From Prolixibacteraceae bacterium (lineage in GTDB: Bacteria; Bacteroidota; Bacteroidia; Bacteroidales; Prolixibacteraceae), in assembly GCA_003457135.1 (NCBI GenBank), contig DMSQ01000074.1, forward strand, positions 50,149 to 114,148: a stretch of DNA of 64,000 nucleotides, written 5' to 3'. Below are positions 57,488-64,000 of the stretch, one piece after another. The position numbers and the translations under genes were made by a program. The first letter of the stretch is position 1. Each line of letters opens with the position of its first letter. The notes beneath the pieces were generated by a model. It did not search any database, was not told the origin of the DNA, and worked only from the letters and a program-made list of their open reading frames with translations.

Positions 57488-58462
57488 ATGAAAAGAATAG
57501 TTGTAGCCGGAGCAGGTGGTTTCATCGGTGGCCATTTAGCCAGAAAGTTAAAAGATATGGGTAATGATGTTCGTGCAGTTGATAAAAAACCTTTGAACCA
57601 ATGGTATCAGGTTCATACCGATGTTGATAATCTGGTTCTGGATTTGAACTGCAAAGAAAACTGCTATACTGCCCTGAACGGGTATAACGAAGTGTTCAAT
57701 CTGGCGGCTGATATGGGCGGAATGGGTTTCATCGAAACTCACAAGGCTGAATGTATGCTGAGCGTATTAATAAATACCCACCTGTTGATGGCAGCCAAAG
57801 ATTTAGGTATTGATCGTTTTTTCTACGCCTCATCGGCCTGTGTTTATAACAGTGAAAAACAACAGGAAACAGATAATCCGGGATTGAAAGAAGTGGATGC
57901 CTACCCGGCTCAGGCAGAAGATGGCTACGGTTGGGAAAAGCTGTTTTCTGAACGCATGTGCCGCCATTTCCGCGAAGATTACGGAATCAATACCCGCGTT
58001 GCTCGTTTCCACAATGTTTACGGACCTCACGGAACCTGGGACGGTGGCCGTGAAAAAGCTCCTGCTGCCATGTGCCGAAAGGTATTAGAGGCCGAATTGT
58101 ACGGAAAAGATGAAATCAATATCTGGGGCGATGGCGAACAAACCCGTAGTTTCATGTATATTACCGATTGTGTTGAAGGTATCCTGAAAATCATGTACAG
58201 CGACATCATCGAACCAATCAATTTAGGTAGCAGCGAAATGGTTTCAATTAATCAACTGGTTGATATTGTTGAAAATATCGGTGGCATAAAGTTGAAAAGA
58301 ACCTATGATCTGGATGCTCCAAAAGGCGTTCGCGGACGTAACAGCGACAATACCATGATTCTTGAATTGCTCGGTTGGGAACCAAGCCTCCCGCTTGCAA
58401 AGGGGATGAAAGAAACCTATGATTGGATTAAAACACAAATGGTGAGCGGTGGAAAAAAATAA
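57488..58462 (+). CDS. GDP-mannose 3,5-epimerase-like NAD-dependent epimerase
   Basis: The 324-residue SDR protein has the NAD loop VVAGAGGFIGGHLARKL, NLAADMGGMGFIETHKAE, catalytic YGWEK (YxxxK), FHNVYGPHGTWDGGREKAPAA, and late RGRNSDNTMILELLGWEPS. The MGGMGF, GTWDGGREKAPAA and RNSDNT motifs are those of plant and bacterial GDP-mannose 3,5-epimerases, which make GDP-L-galactose and GDP-L-gulose. It starts an operon with a kinase/nucleotidyltransferase fusion and ManC, which supplies GDP-mannose. Confidence 0.8.
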   Translation: MKRIVVAGAGGFIGGHLARKLKDMGNDVRAVDKKPLNQWYQVHTDVDNLVLDLNCKENCYTALNGYNEVFNLAADMGGMGFIETHKAECMLSVLINTHLLMAAKDLGIDRFFYASSACVYNSEKQQETDNPGLKEVDAYPAQAEDGYGWEKLFSERMCRHFREDYGINTRVARFHNVYGPHGTWDGGREKAPAAMCRKVLEAELYGKDEINIWGDGEQTRSFMYITDCVEGILKIMYSDIIEPINLGSSEMVSINQLVDIVENIGGIKLKRTYDLDAPKGVRGRNSDNTMILELLGWEPSLPLAKGMKETYDWIKTQMVSGGKK

Positions 58463-59588
58463 GAAAGTTTTGGTCAGTGGATGTTTTGACTTGATTCATG
58501 CCGGTCACATTGCCTTTTTCAAAACGGCCTCGCAATACGGAAAGCTTTATGTCAGTGTTGGCCAGGATGAAAATATCTTCAGGCTAAAAGGTAAAAAACC
58601 CTATTTTTCGCAGGAAGAAAGGGTTTTCATGGTTGGCGCTGTGAAATACGTGACCGAAGCATTTATTTCTTCCGGAGAAGGATTGCTCGATTTTGAAGAA
58701 GACATGAATCGGTTGAAACCTGATTTTTTTGTAGTGAATACCGATGGCTACACCAAGGAAAAAAAACGTATCTGTGAGGAGAATAAGGTTGAACTGATTG
58801 TTTTGGAACGAATTCCTGAAGTAGGATTGCCTGCCCGATCGAGTTCCCAATCAAAAAAAGATATTAAATTTCCTTATCGTTTGTGTCTGGCAGGTGGCTG
58901 GATGGATCAGCCCTGGGTTTCGGAAGTTCACAGCGGATCGTGTGTGGTCGTTCAAATCTGGCCCGATTACGATTTCAACGACCGTTCAGGAATGGCTACC
59001 AGCTCGCGTAAAATTGCCCATGAACTTTGGGGTGGAGTTTTTCCTGAAGGCGATCAGGTCCGCAATGCACAATTGCTTTTTGGCGCCGAAAATCCTCCCG
59101 GATCAGAATATATTTCCGGTTCACAAGATCAGCTTGGAATTTTAATGCCGGGAGCCAACCGCCTCGATTACAATGGAAAATACTGGCCATGCCACATTGA
59201 ATCAACCATCAATGCCGAAACCTGCGACTGGTTATCGCGTGTTTTGCACCTGATTCCACTGGCGCCACGCCCTGAAGGCTATAATCCGTTGCTCGAGAAA
59301 CACCTGACTGTTGAAAATGTAAAAGAATTAGGAGAATCCGGTGAGCTTTGCTGGGAAGGAATCCTCGAACGTGACATCAAAAAAATGGGCGAAGGCATGA
59401 AACAAACCTTCCTTTCATGGAAAAAAATGCTACCTTTCACAGTCCCCGATTGGGTTTCAGAAGAAATGAAAGCCAATTGGCTGACGAATTATCCGGGAGC
59501 TATTCCTTCCGGAAGCGGCGGTGGATATGTAATCGTGGCTTCGGAAGAAGTAATTCCGGGAGCGCTGAAAATTAAGGTGAAAAGCTAG
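58449..59588 (+). CDS. Fused cytidylyltransferase-like/GHMP sugar kinase
   Basis: The 379-residue protein joins an N-terminal nucleotidyltransferase (residues 1-140; VLVSGCFDLIHAGHIAFFKTA with the HxGH motif) to a GHMP kinase domain (about 145-379; RLCLAGGWMDQP, ATP motif RSGMATSSRKIA, C-terminal PSGSGGGYVIV). It starts with GTG, overlapping the epimerase stop by 14 bp. The domain order echoes HldE and Fkp but with different domain types. A salvage route from a free sugar to a nucleotide sugar, possibly GDP-linked, is inferred. Confidence 0.75.
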   Translation: MEKNKKVLVSGCFDLIHAGHIAFFKTASQYGKLYVSVGQDENIFRLKGKKPYFSQEERVFMVGAVKYVTEAFISSGEGLLDFEEDMNRLKPDFFVVNTDGYTKEKKRICEENKVELIVLERIPEVGLPARSSSQSKKDIKFPYRLCLAGGWMDQPWVSEVHSGSCVVVQIWPDYDFNDRSGMATSSRKIAHELWGGVFPEGDQVRNAQLLFGAENPPGSEYISGSQDQLGILMPGANRLDYNGKYWPCHIESTINAETCDWLSRVLHLIPLAPRPEGYNPLLEKHLTVENVKELGESGELCWEGILERDIKKMGEGMKQTFLSWKKMLPFTVPDWVSEEMKANWLTNYPGAIPSGSGGGYVIVASEEVIPGALKIKVKS

Positions 59589-59602
59589 AAAAGTTCAGGG
59601 TA

Positions 59603-59662
59603 TTGTGTTTCGGGTTGCGCGTTACAAGCTGAAACACACAACGCGTAACTCGCAACACGAAA
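59603..59662. repeat. Dispersed intergenic repeat, copy 3 (diverged)
   Basis: TTTCGGGTTGCGCGTTAC and GCGTAACTCGCAACACGAAA form an imperfect inverted repeat of the same GTTTCG/GTTACG type as copies 1 and 2, in the gap before manC. Confidence 0.45.
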
Positions 59663-59673
59663 CTATTTGAAAT

Positions 59674-60753
59674 ATGAAAAACAACTATTGTCTGATCATG
59701 GCCGGAGGCTCCGGCACACGATTCTGGCCCAGGAGCCGGGTTAAAAAACCTAAGCAGTACCTCAGCCTTTTTGGTGATCGGTCTCTTATTCAGGAGTCGG
59801 TTCAACGGTTCGCTAATTTTATTCCTGAAGAGCGTATTTATATCGTTTCGGCCAAAAGTCAAAAAGAGGTTCTGGAAGAACAAACGAACAATCTGCCCAA
59901 AGAGAACCTGATTTATGAACCGGTTGGTAAAAATACGCTCCCTGCAATTGGTCTGGCAGCTTTGTTTATTGCTGAAAAAGACCCGGAAGGAATTCTGATC
60001 GTTTCGCCTTCCGATCATTTGATTCAGAACGATGAACTCTTCCAACAAGCCATTGAATCTGCCATGCTGATTGCAGAAAAAAAAGATGGCATAGTGACCA
60101 TCGGAATTACGCCAAAACATCCGGCTACGGGATATGGATATGTGCAAACTGCCGAAGAGGTTAAAATCGGGCAACTCATAAAATCCTTCGCTGTAAGTCG
60201 TTTTGTTGAAAAACCCAATGTTGAAGTGGCCACCGGTTATCTTAAAGAAGGCGGATTCTTCTGGAACAGCGGTATCTTCATTTTCAAAGTTTCCGTTTTC
60301 CTGGAATCGGTTCAGAAATATGCACCTGAATTGTATGCTGATTTGATGCGCATCAAAGAACACATCGGTGCCGACAGTTACGAAGAAGCCCTCGACCGGA
60401 TATACAAGGAGGTTAAATCCATCTCGATTGACTACGGAATTCTGGAAAAGGCAGGCAATGTATTTCTGGTACAGGGCGATTTTGTATGGAACGATCTTGG
60501 TAGCTGGGAAGAGGTTTACAAATACGGCCAAAAGGATGAGAACCAGAATTCAACTTCAGGTGAAGTAATCTTGCACGATACTAAAAACTCGTACGTTTAT
60601 GCACCAAACAGTTTAGTCGCTGTGGTTGGTCTCGATGATGTGATTATTGTTCAGGAAGGCGATACCATTCTGGTTTGCAGGCGCGATCGTGCCGAAGATA
60701 TCAAAGAAATAGTGGGAGAAATATCTAGAAGGAAACTTGATCAGTATCTTTAA
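59674..60753 (+). CDS. manC: Mannose-1-phosphate guanylyltransferase
   Basis: The 359-residue protein has the pyrophosphorylase signature MAGGSGTRFWPRSRVKKPKQYL, EPVGKNTLPAIGLAA, VSPSDHLI, FVEKPN, and FFWNSGIFIFK, and lacks the PMI domain of bifunctional forms. It makes GDP-mannose from mannose-1-phosphate and GTP, feeding the epimerase in the same operon. It lies 85 bp after the fusion gene with a repeat between. Confidence 0.94.
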   Translation: MKNNYCLIMAGGSGTRFWPRSRVKKPKQYLSLFGDRSLIQESVQRFANFIPEERIYIVSAKSQKEVLEEQTNNLPKENLIYEPVGKNTLPAIGLAALFIAEKDPEGILIVSPSDHLIQNDELFQQAIESAMLIAEKKDGIVTIGITPKHPATGYGYVQTAEEVKIGQLIKSFAVSRFVEKPNVEVATGYLKEGGFFWNSGIFIFKVSVFLESVQKYAPELYADLMRIKEHIGADSYEEALDRIYKEVKSISIDYGILEKAGNVFLVQGDFVWNDLGSWEEVYKYGQKDENQNSTSGEVILHDTKNSYVYAPNSLVAVVGLDDVIIVQEGDTILVCRRDRAEDIKEIVGEISRRKLDQYL

Positions 60754-60803
60754 ATAACCAATAACCAATTTCGAATAAGGAAAAAAACAAGGAATTAAGG
60801 AAT

Positions 60804-62351
<1,548 letters not shown>

Positions 62352-62388
62352 TCCACATCAGGCAATGATTAGCTGCAAAAAAATAAGT

Positions 62389-62510
62389 ATGCTCCGAAAA
62401 GTCAAAAAGAACGTCATTGCGAGGCACGAAGCAATCTCATGCTATTGGTAACCTGTGTGTTAAGATTGCTTCACTTCGTTCACAATGATGAAAACCGTTT
62501 TTCGGAGCAT
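62389..62510. repeat. 122-bp palindromic intergenic element (REP/MITE-like)
   Basis: ATGCTCCGAAAA (62389-62400) and TTTTCGGAGCAT (62499-62510) are exact terminal inverted repeats. Inside, GTCATTGCGAGGCACGAAGC and GATTGCTTCACTTCGTTCAC with AATGA form a second, imperfect inverted pair, a motif widespread in intergenic regions of Bacteroidota and other bacteria. No coding frame. It may also terminate the fucosidase operon. Confidence 0.7.
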
Positions 62511-62542
62511 ATTCAAAATTTGATGTCCTATTGATCTGATTT

Positions 62543-64000
62543 TTATTTGCAGAACTTTTCAATGCCAATGACCTGCTTTTCTGAAATCATCTTGCACAGA
62601 TAAATTCCATTCCGGAGCGAATTTACATTCATGCTGATACTCTGGCCTGATTCAATATCGAATAATTTTTGGATTGAAATCAGTTTTCCTGAAATATCAC
62701 AGATTTCAACCTGCATTTCCTTCAACGGGTTTCCGGTGTACCGGATATTCAGCACGTCATTCACGGGATTCGGGTAGAGTTTTACTGAAGTTACAGTTTG
62801 CACCGGATCGAGGAAGGTGGCCAGGGTTTTTAAAGAAATATTTTCCATATATATAATATTCCCGGAAGCATCTTTCAGTATCAGGTTAGAAAGACCAGAA
62901 CCACAGTTGATCGAATTTAATGGAATACTGTCGCTTTTTACAATGGTTCCATCGCAAAGCCTCCATTCAACTGTGTAGTTTTCGTTGGTCAGGTCGTATT
63001 GAATTTGCCAGTTGTTGCGGGCGCCGGTGATGTACCAGTTTATCGGGACTTCGGTTACTGATCCGTCGGAGTTAAATATAAATGTTCCTGAAACGATGGT
63101 CCCATCCGGAGTTAAAGCCTTCACGGTGTATGATTGTGTCGGGCAAAGTCCTTTGACTTCCTGACCTTCGGCGCCGGTTGACCACACGTAATGGTCGGCT
63201 TTAATAAGCGAATCTTTCAGGTAAACCTGAGCCATGGCGTACCCGGCACACGATGACATTTGTGGCGGAAAACTTGATTTATACCTCATCGTATAGGTAT
63301 TTCTCCAGACCGGTTTGCCTGTATGAACGGTATCAACTTTGGGTTCGGTAACATAAATGACTTCGCACCAGGAGCTTGAGCAACTGTCGGCAGTGTAAAT
63401 CGTCAGGCAAACTTTTTGGGTTGGTTTTTGAAAATCGAAACTAACCAATGGTTCGGCTTCGGTGCTCGTTTCTCCATTTTCGAATTGCCAAAGACGTTTC
63501 ACAACTTTCCCTTCCGAAACATCTATCAGTTTGTAAGGAATCACTTCAGGAATTGAAATCACGTCAGCAGGACGGAAGTATTTAAACCAGGCATGGCATT
63601 TAGATACAGGTTCGGTTGACGGAGTCGAATTCATGTAAATATAAATCGTCTCACAATATGTTGCCTGACATCCTGATTTGGTAATAACTGTCAGACAAAC
63701 TTTCCGGAAAGGATTTGGATCGGTGAGCCGACTGGCATTCAACGGGAAATTAAAAATGTGCATCGGATTGGCCTCCGCGCTGGTCGAGCCATCGCCAAAA
63801 TCCCATTTCCATTCAACAGCCTCCGGAGACGCTTTCGAGTAGAAATCCAATACCAGTGCAGGAGCAAAGGTTTTCACATTGAGATTCACTGAATAGCCAA
63901 AGCCTGTGTAACACTCCGCGGGATAGATAACCGGTTTATTGGGATCGGTAATATAAATTGCATCGCAGAAGGTATCGGTACAATTGTTTTTTCCTGAAAC
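62543..64000 (-). CDS. PKD-repeat Cys-rich surface protein with T9SS sorting domain (5' end outside window)
   Basis: The frame runs to the window edge, so the N-terminus is missing. At least two PKD repeats (EWKWDFGDGSTSAEANPMH; VVKRLWQFENGETSTEAEP) are each followed by a Cys pair module ending CQATYCETIYI, CSSSWCEVIYV and, upstream, CTDTFCDAIYI. The C-terminus is a T9SS type A sorting domain (KLYPNPVNDVLNIRY; ICDISGKLISI; GIYLCKMISEKQVIGIEKFCK). It is probably an outer-surface or secreted protein; the adhesin or enzyme role cannot be told. Confidence 0.8.
   Translation of the reverse strand, partial: VSGKNNCTDTFCDAIYITDPNKPVIYPAECYTGFGYSVNLNVKTFAPALVLDFYSKASPEAVEWKWDFGDGSTSAEANPMHIFNFPLNASRLTDPNPFRKVCLTVITKSGCQATYCETIYIYMNSTPSTEPVSKCHAWFKYFRPADVISIPEVIPYKLIDVSEGKVVKRLWQFENGETSTEAEPLVSFDFQKPTQKVCLTIYTADSCSSSWCEVIYVTEPKVDTVHTGKPVWRNTYTMRYKSSFPPQMSSCAGYAMAQVYLKDSLIKADHYVWSTGAEGQEVKGLCPTQSYTVKALTPDGTIVSGTFIFNSDGSVTEVPINWYITGARNNWQIQYDLTNENYTVEWRLCDGTIVKSDSIPLNSINCGSGLSNLILKDASGNIIYMENISLKTLATFLDPVQTVTSVKLYPNPVNDVLNIRYTGNPLKEMQVEICDISGKLISIQKLFDIESGQSISMNVNSLRNGIYLCKMISEKQVIGIEKFCK

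Noticed and set aside
59572..60531. Minus-strand 319-codon open frame
   Set aside because: It is antisense to manC, which has all family motifs.

Overview
The window is a piece of a Bacteroidota chromosome, probably class Bacteroidia. Evidence for this: gliding/type IX secretion genes (gldH, two or more proteins with C-terminal T9SS sorting domains), a ResB/CcsA cytochrome c maturation pair, DUF5020 and DUF5723 outer-membrane proteins, GH92 and GH29 glycosidases, a FAS1 lipoprotein, and many TAnnTTTG-type -7 promoter elements close to start codons with little Shine-Dalgarno sequence. A Marinilabiliales/Prolixibacteraceae-like host is a guess from overall gene content only.

Layout. 1-4.7 kb: end of an amidase gene, then resB-ccsA and a PepSY-type membrane protein behind a Crp/Fnr-type site. 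5-9.2 kb: a flavin reductase-like/aldo-keto reductase/exported protein operon and a serine hydrolase. 9.2-17 kb: RNA-modification genes (SpoU methyltransferase, RlmI-like methyltransferase, RluA-type synthase), a purine permease with an outer-membrane channel, a Tat-exported aldo-keto reductase and an acyl-CoA ligase. 17-22.2 kb: an RNA ligase, a four-gene operon (HEPN protein, 121-residue protein, SecB-like chaperone, zinc ribbon), and znuABC. 22.3-33.6 kb: housekeeping genes (yidD, ROK kinase plus sugar permease, mrp, alkyltransferase-like gene, trmB-gldH-ricT, rluA, panB, PAP2, rpoN). 33.7-39.9 kb: two tandem DUF5723 proteins, a nucleotidyltransferase, a kinase with a PqqD-like N-terminus and a divergent gene for a small exported peptide. 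40-42.7 kb: asnS, a PfkB kinase and tRNA-Asn. 42.7-50.9 kb: an AT-rich integrated element. 51-64 kb: FAS1 lipoprotein, GH92, a LacI regulator, and a GDP-mannose operon (GDP-mannose 3,5-epimerase-like, a nucleotidyltransferase/GHMP kinase fusion, ManC, GH29), ending in a partial Cys-rich PKD/T9SS protein.

The most striking system is the operon at 18.2-19.6 kb. It encodes a UPF0332-type HEPN protein (likely ribonuclease toxin), then a 121-residue protein whose encoded C-terminus ends GENNYALAA, almost the SsrA proteolysis tag, then a SecB-like chaperone. This has the logic of a toxin-antitoxin-chaperone (TAC) module: an unstable antitoxin with a built-in degron, guarded by a chaperone. An ATP-dependent RNA ligase lies just downstream.

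A second candidate is the integrated element in tRNA-Asn. It has near-identical att cores (13/14), matching 22-bp arm-type repeats at both ends (21/22), a tyrosine integrase, a HTH/excisionase-like protein, a II/X-type replication protein and a P22 gp3-like small terminase, but no capsid or large-terminase genes, which fits a phage satellite. A third is the PqqD-like/HPr-kinase-like/nucleotidyltransferase set next to a small exported peptide, which resembles a peptide-modification locus. All functional links are inferred from sequence and context.
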